NCBI GenBank assembly: GCA_021163815.1
Contig: JAGGTJ010000038.1
Coordinates: 1-34,767 of the forward strand
Length of the DNA stretch: 34,767 bases
Reading direction: 5' to 3'
DNA from: Deltaproteobacteria bacterium
Lineage (GTDB): Bacteria > Desulfobacterota > DSM-4660 > Desulfatiglandales > Desulfatiglandaceae
Position 1 is the first letter of the stretch. Each line of letters begins with the position of its first letter. Positions 25,859 to 32,986 of the stretch are shown piece by piece. A program made the translations under genes and the position numbers. Under the pieces are notes generated by a model. The model made no database searches and was not told the origin of the DNA. It was given only the letters and a program-made list of their open reading frames with translations.

Positions 25859-26083
25859 ATGGGTTTGGAAAAGGTTGTTTTTTTTGAGCCATACCCCTTT
25901 GTTACAGGGCAGAAAATACATATAAAAAATGGACCGAGAAAGGGAGACTGGGAAGTCATAGGAGTTAGTGACCGGAAGGTCAGGTTACGCTGTCCCGTAT
26001 CTTTGAGGGAGTTTGAGTGGGATCACTTTTGTTATAAAACAGAAGAGAAAGACGGCGTTAAATGGCCTGACGATGGAGAATAG
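25859..26083 (+). CDS. Small conserved-looking hypothetical protein
   Basis: I do not recognise this family. The 74-residue product (from MGLEKVVFFEPYPF) has the pattern of a small beta-barrel: FVTGQKIHIKNGPRKGDWEVIGVSDRKVRLRCPVS, reminiscent of a KOW/SH3-like fold, then an acidic tail (TEEKDGVKWPDDGE). Two cysteines lie at ~47 and 60. The track start (25841) is six codons upstream; I prefer 25859 because GGAGG then sits upstream as a ribosome site. Codon use and composition look coding. It could be cotranscribed with bioB 88 bp downstream. Confidence 0.6.
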   Translation: MGLEKVVFFEPYPFVTGQKIHIKNGPRKGDWEVIGVSDRKVRLRCPVSLREFEWDHFCYKTEEKDGVKWPDDGE

Positions 26084-26109
26084 GTAATTCTCTGTCAACA
26101 GATTAATTT

Positions 26110-26131
26110 TGATGGCGTTGTAAAAGGTCTC
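26110..26131 (+). repeat. R1-type end between the small gene and bioB
   Basis: TGATGGCGTTGTAAAAGGTC is a variant of the R1 terminus. It is followed by the short dispersed motif TTTGAAAATAGTTTATGCAG (26137-26156), directly ahead of the bioB start. No second R1 end is found. Confidence 0.55.
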
Positions 26132-26171
26132 CATATTTGAAAATAGTTTATGCAGGTTTTAGGTTTGAGCA

Positions 26172-27167
26172 TTGGGTAAACAGGTTATCGATGTGTTTAA
26201 TAAAAAACTTATAAGTATAACAGAAAAAATCATTAATAACAGGAAGTTTTCTCCCTCTTACGATGATATGGTAAGCCTTACGGGAGAGGATGTGTATGAG
26301 ATCTTGATATGTGCAAACAAGATCAGAGAACGCTATAAGGGGCAGGGCACCTTTACCTGTTCAATAATAAATGCCAAGTCAGGATCCTGTTCCCAGGACT
26401 GTGCCTTTTGTGCCCAGTCTGCCTATAATAAAACAGGCGCTGTAACATACCCCCTTATGAATGAAGCAGATATTGTAAGCAGGGCGGTTGACATGTACAA
26501 CGCCGGCGCCGACAGGTTTTCCATGGTTACAAGCGGTTATATGTTGAAAGACAGGGAGATAGATACCATATGCAGGGCCACTGAAAAGATCAGGCAAAAA
26601 ACGCCCCTTAAGGTATGCACCTCATTGGGTATGTTGACTGAATCCCTGGCACGCAGACTTAAGGAAAGCGGGGTGGATACCTATCATCATAACCTGGAGA
26701 CTGCGAGATCGTATTTTGCCAAAATATGCACTACGCATGACTATGATGAGGATATAGCAACAGTCAGGATAGCAGGCTCCGCTGGGTTAAGGACATGTTC
26801 AGGGGGAATACTGGGGCTTGGCGAGACATGGGAACAGCGTATGGAACTGGCCTTTACCCTGAAGGAGATGGATGTGGACTCCATTCCTGTCAATTTTCTG
26901 AACCCTATACCCGGAACCAGAATGGAGACAAGATCATTGCTTCCTCCCATGGAGGCAATAAAATCAATTGCCCTTTTCCGCATGATAAATCCGGATAAGG
27001 ATATTACCATCTGTGGTGGCAGAGAGGTTGTGCTTAAGGATTTTCAGTCCTGGATCTTTTTGGCCGGTGCTAATGGCATTATGATAGGGGATTATCTTAC
27101 GACCAAGGGACGGAATGCAGGTATGGACATGGAGATGATCCGGCAGATGGGACTTAAACCGGCCTGA
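26172..27167 (+). CDS. bioB: Biotin synthase
   Basis: BioB is a radical SAM enzyme that inserts sulfur into dethiobiotin. The 331-residue product has the cluster motif GSCSQDCAFCAQS (Cys73, 77, 80). It also has YHHNLETARSYF, GILGLGETWEQRMELAF, IPVNFLNPIPGTR and the late FLAGANGIMIGDYLTTKGR region, all typical of BioB including the [2Fe-2S] ligand region. The track start is a TTG at 26172 with a poor ribosome site; a GTG at 26190, eight bases after an AGG, is an alternative. It precedes bioA by 150 bp. Confidence 0.96.
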   Translation: MGKQVIDVFNKKLISITEKIINNRKFSPSYDDMVSLTGEDVYEILICANKIRERYKGQGTFTCSIINAKSGSCSQDCAFCAQSAYNKTGAVTYPLMNEADIVSRAVDMYNAGADRFSMVTSGYMLKDREIDTICRATEKIRQKTPLKVCTSLGMLTESLARRLKESGVDTYHHNLETARSYFAKICTTHDYDEDIATVRIAGSAGLRTCSGGILGLGETWEQRMELAFTLKEMDVDSIPVNFLNPIPGTRMETRSLLPPMEAIKSIALFRMINPDKDITICGGREVVLKDFQSWIFLAGANGIMIGDYLTTKGRNAGMDMEMIRQMGLKPA

Positions 27168-27247
27168 CTGCAAGATATCATGGCTATTTCCGGATATGAA
27201 AATACATCCTGGTTTTTCAGCACGGCTTTGTATGTTTTTACGGTAAA
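27165..27247 (+). repeat. R2 repeat copy f, right after bioB
   Basis: ATATCATGGCTATTTCCGGA, TATGAAAATACATCCTGGTT and TTTCAGCACGGCTTTGTATG match R2. The left end (AAACCGGCCTGACTG) coincides with the last bioB codons and its stop, so the repeat may even have supplied the present bioB terminus. Confidence 0.7.
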
Positions 27248-27300
27248 ATAACAGCTTCAATAAGGGGATAGGGGCGTTTTCTCTTTGAGAGGGTTATCTA

Positions 27301-27315
27301 CTTTACGGGTTTATC
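27301..27315 (+). repeat. R1-type end just before bioA
   Basis: CTTTACGGGTTTATCA matches the right end of R1 copy A (TTTTTACGGGTTTATCA). It finishes about five bases before the bioA ATG, so it occupies the ribosome-binding region. Confidence 0.55.
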
Positions 27316-27319
27316 AGAG

Positions 27320-28696
27320 ATGGATACAGCAAAAATGTCAAGAAAAGAGATAGATGCATTGGAAAAAGACGATGTCAGGTATATCTGGCATCCCTTTACA
27401 CAGATGAAAGAGTATGCAGAGGAAAAACCTCTTATTATCAAAGAGGGCAGGGGCTGCATTGTTAAGGACACTTATGGCCGTGAGTATATAGATGGTGTTG
27501 CATCCCTGTGGACCAATGTTCATGGCCACAGAAAACCTGAGATAGATGAGGCGATCAAAAGGCAGGTGGATATGATATCTCATTCCACCCTTCTCGGGTT
27601 GTCCAATATCCCTGTAATAGAATGTGCAAGGGAGCTGGTAAAGATTACACCTGAAGGACTCAACAAGGTCTTTTTTTCTGATAGTGGTTCCACCTCTGTT
27701 GAGATTGCCCTTAAAATGGCCTTTCAGTTTCATCGACAGGCTCCTGACGGGGATCCGAAACGTACCAAATTTATGTGTCTTACCAATGGCTATCATGGAG
27801 ATACCCTTGGCGCTGTCAGTGTCGGTGGAATAGACCTGTTTCATGAGATATACAGACCACTGCTGTTCGATACCATAAAGGCGGAGTCGCCATACTGCTA
27901 CCGGTGTCCGTTCTCCCTGTCTTTTCCTTCATGCGGTTTTGAATGTCTTGGACAGATGGAACGGCTCATGGAAGAGCATGCCCACGAAACAGCCGCACTG
28001 ATTATGGAACCTATGGTCCAGGGAGCGGGAGGAATCATTGTTCATCCTGCCGGTTATCTGAAGAGGGTAAGGGAGTTGTGCGACAGGTTTGATATTATAA
28101 TGATAGCTGATGAGGTTGCGGTTGGTTTTGGAAAGACCGGCAGGATGTTCGGATGTGAAAATGAAGGTGTGCGTCCTGATATTATGACACTTGGAAAGGG
28201 TATTACCGGAGGATATCTGCCTCTTGCAGCAACCGTTACCACGGAGAGGATCTATAACGGTTTTTTAGGCAATTATGATGACTTTAAGACCTTTTTTCAT
28301 GGGCATACCTTTACGGGTAACCAGTTGGCCTGTTCTGCTGCCGTTGCAAGCATGAAACTCTTTGAGGAGGAAGACATCATAAATGGCCTTCAGGAGAAGA
28401 TAGATTTTTTTGCAGACAGACTGAGGCCATTTTCATCTCTTGATCATGTTGGTGATGTGCGGCAGTGTGGTTTTATGGTAGGAATTGAGCTCGTGGCAGA
28501 CAGGGATACAAAGGAGATGTTTCCTGCAGGAGAGAGGATAGGCCACCAGGTTATAATGGAGGCACGCAGGCATGGGCTGATTATCAGGCCTCTCGGCGAT
28601 GTGATTGTTTTAATGCCGCCCCTTGCGATTAGTAAAGAAGAGATAGAAAAGATCTGTACAATAACCTATGAGTCAATCAGGAAGATTACGGAATGA
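27320..28696 (+). CDS. bioA: Adenosylmethionine--8-amino-7-oxononanoate transaminase
   Basis: BioA is a PLP enzyme that makes 7,8-diaminononanoate, two steps before BioB. The 458-residue product has IWHPFTQMKEY at the N-terminus, GVASLWTNVHGH, FSDSGSTSVEIALKMAFQF, TNGYHGDTLGAVSVGG and IADEVAVGFGKTGRMF. The PLP lysine is in MTLGKGITGGYLPLAATV, and HGHTFTGNQLACSAA follows. The insert with CYRCPFSLSFPSCGFECLG is a feature of the anaerobe-type subgroup. bioF and bioD, needed for the same pathway, are not in the window. Confidence 0.95.
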   Translation: MDTAKMSRKEIDALEKDDVRYIWHPFTQMKEYAEEKPLIIKEGRGCIVKDTYGREYIDGVASLWTNVHGHRKPEIDEAIKRQVDMISHSTLLGLSNIPVIECARELVKITPEGLNKVFFSDSGSTSVEIALKMAFQFHRQAPDGDPKRTKFMCLTNGYHGDTLGAVSVGGIDLFHEIYRPLLFDTIKAESPYCYRCPFSLSFPSCGFECLGQMERLMEEHAHETAALIMEPMVQGAGGIIVHPAGYLKRVRELCDRFDIIMIADEVAVGFGKTGRMFGCENEGVRPDIMTLGKGITGGYLPLAATVTTERIYNGFLGNYDDFKTFFHGHTFTGNQLACSAAVASMKLFEEEDIINGLQEKIDFFADRLRPFSSLDHVGDVRQCGFMVGIELVADRDTKEMFPAGERIGHQVIMEARRHGLIIRPLGDVIVLMPPLAISKEEIEKICTITYESIRKITE

Positions 28697-28710
28697 ACGA
28701 TGTTGAATGA

Positions 28711-28746
28711 ATATCTTCCTGTCAGACTGGTAGTTTCAGAAGATAT
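28711..28746. terminator. Weak inverted repeat between convergent bioA and dehydratase gene
   Basis: ATATCTTCCTG and CAGAAGATAT pair with one bulge around a ~16-nt loop. One arm includes the stop codon of the minus-strand gene. No T-tract follows on either strand, so terminator function is uncertain. Confidence 0.25.
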
Positions 28747-29746
28747 CCCCATATTTTCTTTGACGTAGCATTTCAATAAAGGTTTCAATTCGCAGGGTGA
28801 TCCGACTGTCTACGGGGCCTGGACGGTCTCCTTCAAGAGTCAGTACAGGAATATTTATCTCTTTTCGTATTATGATATCGTATATCTGCCTGTAACAAAA
28901 TGTTTGTGTATAATGAATGAGCCCGTCTATGTTCCGCTCTTTTATTGCGGCCTGGATATCCCTTAATCTGCCGTTTATATCATAGGGATATGTATATGTG
29001 AGATACTGATCAACTATATTATTGCAATCAAACGGCATGCTGAACTGTCTCTGTACCTCGTTAAAGACAACACCTGCCCCAAGGGAATCAATCAATTCAT
29101 AAAAACCGCTGAAAATGGGAGGAACCCCGAGATAACCCAGCTTGATATCCGGGGATTTTGGTTCTCTTGCCTCTGCCTCCCTAAGAAAGCTGTCTATTTC
29201 TTTCTCAAATGTGTCAGGATCACCGTTGAAATCTGAGCTTTGGACGAGAAACAGATGGTTTTCATATCCTGTGACCTTGCCTTTTTCCCATGTTAGCCTG
29301 TCAAGCCTTTTCAGCTTGTTTCTTATCTGTTTGAACCGTGACCATACGGCCTTGGTTTCCGGCCATGTTACCGAAAGACTTTTCTGCAGTTTTTCCATTT
29401 GCGCAATCAACCTGTCCCTGTTTTTGTCCTGTGGGTATTCAAAGGCCGTTACGTTTATACCAGCATGGTGCAACACCTCACTTAGTGCAATGGTGTTACT
29501 GCAGTCTCCGCCGGTGACTGCTATTACCTCTTTTATATCTTTTGCAAATACAACGGAATAGATGCCTTTGATCCATGAACAGATATTATGGGAAAAGCCG
29601 TGGACTTCTGCCCTTGAAACCAGGTTGTTGGGGGCGCTGTCTGTAATGAAGAGATTGTTTAGATCTACTGGTCGCACCCCGGCTGCAAACAGAATTTCTG
29701 CAGGGAGGGTAGCTGTTATTCCTACGATCCTGTTATGCATGGACAT
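28736..29746 (-). CDS. 2-hydroxyacyl-CoA dehydratase D-component family protein
   Basis: The family holds [4Fe-4S] subunits of 2-hydroxyacyl-CoA dehydratases, benzoyl-CoA reductase-like proteins and double-cubane proteins, driven by an ATP-dependent activator. The 336-residue product has VGITATLPAEILFAAGVRPVDLNN at the N-terminus. Candidate cluster ligands are Cys56 (HNICSWIKG), Cys82 (TGGDCSNT) and a late Cys in YTQTFCYRQIYD. LGYLGVPPIFSGFYELIDSLGAGVVFNE is also typical. The track start (29803) lies inside the phosphatase gene; I prefer the ATG at 29746 (or 29740), which overlaps that gene's end by only 14 (or 8) nt. No second subunit or activator is adjacent. Confidence 0.85.
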   Translation of the reverse strand: MSMHNRIVGITATLPAEILFAAGVRPVDLNNLFITDSAPNNLVSRAEVHGFSHNICSWIKGIYSVVFAKDIKEVIAVTGGDCSNTIALSEVLHHAGINVTAFEYPQDKNRDRLIAQMEKLQKSLSVTWPETKAVWSRFKQIRNKLKRLDRLTWEKGKVTGYENHLFLVQSSDFNGDPDTFEKEIDSFLREAEAREPKSPDIKLGYLGVPPIFSGFYELIDSLGAGVVFNEVQRQFSMPFDCNNIVDQYLTYTYPYDINGRLRDIQAAIKERNIDGLIHYTQTFCYRQIYDIIIRKEINIPVLTLEGDRPGPVDSRITLRIETFIEMLRQRKYGDIF

Positions 29747-30380
29747 GGTGAAACCTGAGCCCGGGAAGTTCAAGGCAGGTAAGCTGGTTGCCGTATACAG
29801 CACCTGTGTCTATCCCTATCTTGTTTTTCTGTATGAAGGGGGATTTGAACCAGGTGTGACCGAAGATCACCCTCTTTCCAAAATCATAATCAGAATATAT
29901 AAATTCGTCCCGTATCCATATCATGTCTTCCGTAGTCTGCTCCTCTATGGGTACACCCGGTCTGAAACCGGCATGGACCACATAATAATCTTCCAGTTCT
30001 ATATAGGTTTTCAGCCTTTTGTAAAATGCCATATGATCTTCAGGAATGATCTGTTTACCTTCCCCTTGCATATGTGCCTTATAACTGGCAATGGTAATCC
30101 TGCCGCCGTTGTACATGTACATCTCCCTTCTTATGCCGTTAAGATAATCCATGAGCATGGCCTCATGGTTGCCAAGAAGGAAATCAACATGTCCTGATTG
30201 CCGGGCAAGACGGATAAGGTATTCTACCACGCCGTATGGGTCTTCTCCGCGGTCAATATAATCTCCTACAAATATCAGCCGATCCTTTTTTTTGTTCCAT
30301 GCGATCTTATCCATCATCTGCCTGAGCATACCAAGGCAACCGTGAATGTCTCCTATAATTAGAGTTCTCTGTACAGGCAT
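29733..30380 (-). CDS. PPP-family metallophosphatase
   Basis: The product is a calcineurin-like metal-dependent phosphatase of the PPP superfamily (bacterial Ser/Thr phosphatase PrpA or ApaH relatives). The 215-residue protein shows the ordered motifs GDIHG (residues 10-14), GDYIDRG, GNHE, VVHAG and FGHT that bind two metal ions and phosphate. Substrate cannot be told from the sequence; protein phosphoserine and dinucleotide polyphosphates are both possible. It starts 56 bp after the Bax-inhibitor gene and overlaps the dehydratase gene, suggesting one transcript. Confidence 0.9.
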   Translation of the reverse strand: MPVQRTLIIGDIHGCLGMLRQMMDKIAWNKKKDRLIFVGDYIDRGEDPYGVVEYLIRLARQSGHVDFLLGNHEAMLMDYLNGIRREMYMYNGGRITIASYKAHMQGEGKQIIPEDHMAFYKRLKTYIELEDYYVVHAGFRPGVPIEEQTTEDMIWIRDEFIYSDYDFGKRVIFGHTWFKSPFIQKNKIGIDTGAVYGNQLTCLELPGLRFHHVHA

Positions 30381-30436
30381 GTTAAAAAAAGGGCATCCGC
30401 ATATGAAGAGATGTTAAAGTTTTATAAAGGGGAGTG

Positions 30437-31141
30437 CTATTCCCGACTGTTGCCGAATATCCTTAACAGCATCAGGAAAAGGTTTATGAAATCGAGATAC
30501 AGGGACAGTGCGCCAAGAATAGCCCCCTTTCTGACAGTATCCCCGGACAGGCCTTCCGGTTGACTAATGGCCATGTTTTTCAATTTCTGTGTGTCATAGG
30601 CAGTCAATCCCACAAATACAATTACACCAATGTAGCTTATAATCATATCCATTGCACTGCTTTTGATAAAGATATTTGCAACGGAGGCAATGATGATACC
30701 TATCAGGCCCATGGCAAAAAAACCGCCTGCGGATGTCAGATCTCTTTTGGTGGTCCAGCCATACAGACTGCAGGCACCAAATGTACCTGCGCAGATGAAA
30801 AATACACTTGCAATTGATGTTTGGGTATAGGCAATGAATATGACGGAAAGGGTGATTCCGTTCAGGGCGGAATATATCACGAAAAGAGTTGTAGCAGTGC
30901 TGGCGCTCATTTTGGGGATCATCCCGCTTATCGTAAATACAAGACCCAGTTCTGCTACTATAAGCAGGATCAGGATGAGGGGATTCCCAAAAACAAGGCG
31001 CATTATAGACGGGCTTGTGGAAACGTAATAGGCAATAAAACCTGTGAGGGCAAGACCTATGGTCATCCAGTTATATACGCTTCTGACAAACTCGTTTACT
31101 TTTACTGCCATTGTGGGGCGTGCGGATGTAATATTATTCAT
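30437..31141 (-). CDS. Bax inhibitor-1/YccA family membrane protein
   Basis: These are seven-helix inner-membrane proteins; bacterial members include YccA, which modulates FtsH, and BsYetJ, a calcium-leak channel. The 234-residue product has seven predicted helices starting near residue 25. Characteristic segments are FVIYSALNGITLSVIF, the GFFAMGLIGIIIASVANIF pair, FVGLTAYDTQKLK and the C-terminal GALSLYLDFINLFLMLLRIFG, with the conserved late Asp. AAGGAGG six or seven bases before the ATG gives a firm start. It heads the minus-strand group with the phosphatase and dehydratase genes. Confidence 0.95.
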   Translation of the reverse strand: MNNITSARPTMAVKVNEFVRSVYNWMTIGLALTGFIAYYVSTSPSIMRLVFGNPLILILLIVAELGLVFTISGMIPKMSASTATTLFVIYSALNGITLSVIFIAYTQTSIASVFFICAGTFGACSLYGWTTKRDLTSAGGFFAMGLIGIIIASVANIFIKSSAMDMIISYIGVIVFVGLTAYDTQKLKNMAISQPEGLSGDTVRKGAILGALSLYLDFINLFLMLLRIFGNSRE

Positions 31142-31254
31142 GTTCGTTTTCCTCCTTGATAAGGTTTTTGGTGTTGGCTAAATAAATTAGGATAGCCTGT
31201 GGTAGAAGGACGTTTTTTCTGTGGATATTGAAGAATCAATAATATGTACCCCTA

Positions 31255-31282
31255 ATTATAAGATTAAAAAATAAAACTTCAA
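31255..31282 (-). promoter_or_regulatory. Possible promoter for the Bax inhibitor-1 gene
   Basis: On the minus strand TTGAAG (31282-31277) and TATAAT (31260-31255) are 16 bp apart, about 110 bp upstream of the start codon. The perfect -10 makes it plausible, but the region is AT-rich, so chance matches are likely. Confidence 0.4.
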
Positions 31283-31384
31283 CTCAAATTAAGGTTTAGT
31301 TTTTGTTTTGATTTTGATAAGGACTAAATAAAAGGTCTCCTGTTTAGAAAAATAAAACAGGGGGAATGTCTGCCTGTTTTTATT

Positions 31385-31482
31385 TTCCGTAAAAATACAC
31401 AAAACCGTGTTGAATGACCAGGCTGTATTTTCATATCCATGGGTGCCCGGGATATTTTTGAATCCAGTCATGCCGGTTTCGG
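31385..31482 (-). repeat. R2 repeat copy g
   Basis: TTCCGTAAAAATACACAAAA, CCAGGCTGTATTTTCATATC and GAATCCAGTCATGCCGGTTT match R2 on the minus strand. The ORF-track start of the downstream gene (31439) lies inside this repeat, which explains its first 15-20 non-conserved residues. Confidence 0.8.
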
Positions 31483-31513
31483 TAAGAAGAACCTCTGGTG
31501 TGAGGATAACCAT

Positions 31514-32356
31514 ATGAAAGACTGTGAAGACATAATAAAAAGATTAAAAAAAAGGCAGCAGGAGGATGAAAAAAAGCTTAGGATACTCTTTGAAATCACA
31601 AGGATGGTTTCTTCCTTTCCTCATGTCAGCAATTTTCTGGATGCCATAGTTCGTTTTCTTGCAAGGGAGTACACATTTGATGCATGTGCAATTTTTCTGT
31701 GTGACACAGGTGGAAACCTTAAGCTTATGAGCAAGACCGGCATAAGCGATGAGTTTGTGGAAAAGGCGGTAAACAGCCCCGTTGTGAGGCAGTGTATGCA
31801 TGATTGCCTTGTAAAAAGGGAAATAATAGTCAAAAATGATTTTGTATTTGAAGAGAGAACACCTTCAATGAAGGCAGAACAGCTTGAATCCTTTGCCGTT
31901 TCCCCTATTATGGCAGAAGAAAAAACCATGGGAGTACTTATTACTGCCTCAAGAAAAAAGGGATATTTTCATGAGCGTTATTTTGCTGCCTTCTTTATCG
32001 TGGTAAATCAGGTTGGTATGGCCATAAAGATAGCTCAGCTTTATGATAAAATTTTTTATTTCAGTCAGAATCTTGAAAAAATTGTCAATGAAAAGGCATT
32101 GCAGCTTGCAGAGGCCCATAAAAAACTTATGAGGGCAGAACGTCATGCTATTATTGGAAAAATGGCCGACAGGGTGGCACATGACCTTAGAAACTCATTA
32201 ACGGTTATAGGTGGATTTGCCCATAGGTTAGAGAAAAAAATTCCTGAGACTGATCCTAACTACAGATATGTAAAAATAATTCTCGATGAAACTTCAAGGC
32301 TTGAGCAAAAGGTTGCCAGGATTATTGATATGAAAAATTCACGGGAGGGTAGCTGA
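31514..32356 (+). CDS. GAF domain protein with DHp histidine but no ATPase domain
   Basis: This resembles the front part of a soluble sensor kinase. The 280-residue product has a helical lead, a GAF domain (about 25-175: LFEITRMVSSFPHVSNFLDAIV, FAVSPIMAEEKTMGVLITA), and a coiled linker (about 185-212). A DHp segment has a typical H box at His223 (VAHDLRNSLTVIGGFAHRLEKK). It stops at residue 280, at the end of the second DHp helix, where the HATPase domain should begin; foldback repeat DNA follows. Start at 31514 is supported by GAGG eight bases upstream; the track's extra 25 residues are repeat-derived. It may be truncated, or it may be a phosphoacceptor for another kinase. Confidence 0.8.
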   Translation: MKDCEDIIKRLKKRQQEDEKKLRILFEITRMVSSFPHVSNFLDAIVRFLAREYTFDACAIFLCDTGGNLKLMSKTGISDEFVEKAVNSPVVRQCMHDCLVKREIIVKNDFVFEERTPSMKAEQLESFAVSPIMAEEKTMGVLITASRKKGYFHERYFAAFFIVVNQVGMAIKIAQLYDKIFYFSQNLEKIVNEKALQLAEAHKKLMRAERHAIIGKMADRVAHDLRNSLTVIGGFAHRLEKKIPETDPNYRYVKIILDETSRLEQKVARIIDMKNSREGS

Positions 32357-32404
32357 TTTTTGTCTGAAATCCACATGAACTGTTTTCAAAAAGGAAGTTA
32401 TGTA

Positions 32405-32803
32405 GTATCAGCTCAGTAATTAGGGGGATAACAGCGAATGTACTATGGGGACAAGAGAATTTTTCTTCCGCTCCGGGTCTCCCGGGCTGGTCTCTTCAGT
32501 GACTTATCTGCGGGGGACACTGGCCCCCTCCGCATTCCCGGCACTCAACTATTAATCAGAAAATGGTTTGCCGAGAGGCTTGGGTCGCCTGATGAAGGAC
32601 TATACTTTCTATAGGGTTTTTGGAGAGTTGAGTGCCGGGCTGCGGCTTCCCCCACTGATAAGTCACGAAGATACGGCGCCCTCCCGACAGTCGCGTCAGA
32701 AAAACCCTCTTGCCCCTAATTATTATTGAGCTATTACCGTAACTTCTCAATAAGTTGGGGCAATACAGTGTTCCCCCTCACCACAAGATATTGAGCTATT
32801 ACG
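32405..32803. repeat. Long foldback (imperfect palindrome) element
   Basis: About 330-400 bp form a nested inverted repeat. The outer ends are GTATCAGCTCAGTAATTAGG (32405) against CCTAATTATTATTGAGCTAT (near 32735). A further ATTGAGCTATTACG lies at 32789-32803, as if the right end were duplicated. Inner perfect arms are GTGACTTATC (32499-32508) with GATAAGTCAC (32657-32666), and CCCGGCACTCAACT (32537-32550) with AGTTGAGTGCCGGG (32626-32639). No ORF in it looks coding. A related solo end is at 11769-11804. It could be a transposon derivative or give a structured RNA. Confidence 0.7.
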
Positions 32804-32826
32804 ATTTTTTTGATGTTTTCAGTTTG

Positions 32827-32922
32827 TTACCGTGAAAAAACATAAAACCGTACTGAAAAAGCAGGCCGTATTTTTTTATCCGTGAATGGTCAGAATGTCT
32901 TGGATCCGGCCATGCCGGTTTT
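32827..32922 (-). repeat. R2 repeat copy h
   Basis: TTACCGTGAAAAAACATAAA, ACCGTACTGAAAAAGCAGGC and GGATCCGGCCATGCCGGTTT match R2 in the minus orientation. The first residues of the track's aminotransferase ORF (MNGQNVLDPAMPV) are read from this repeat and are not real coding. Confidence 0.8.
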
Positions 32923-32986
32923 GGGATCAGTTTCTGTAGCTTGCTGTTGTCAGGCAGAAAACATTATGACTAACAGGAGACAAGAT

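Larger units (their letters stand above)
31142..31513. other. 372-bp divergent intergenic region
   Basis: This lies between the divergent Bax-inhibitor and GAF-DHp genes. It contains the possible Bax-inhibitor promoter (31255-31282), a very AT-rich stretch, and R2 copy g (31385-31482). A promoter for the GAF-DHp gene was not identified. Confidence 0.5.

Noticed and set aside
32556-32750. Minus-strand 64-codon ORF within the foldback element
   Set aside because: It runs across the arms of the inverted repeat and has no recognisable domain or ribosome site. It is likely a chance frame.
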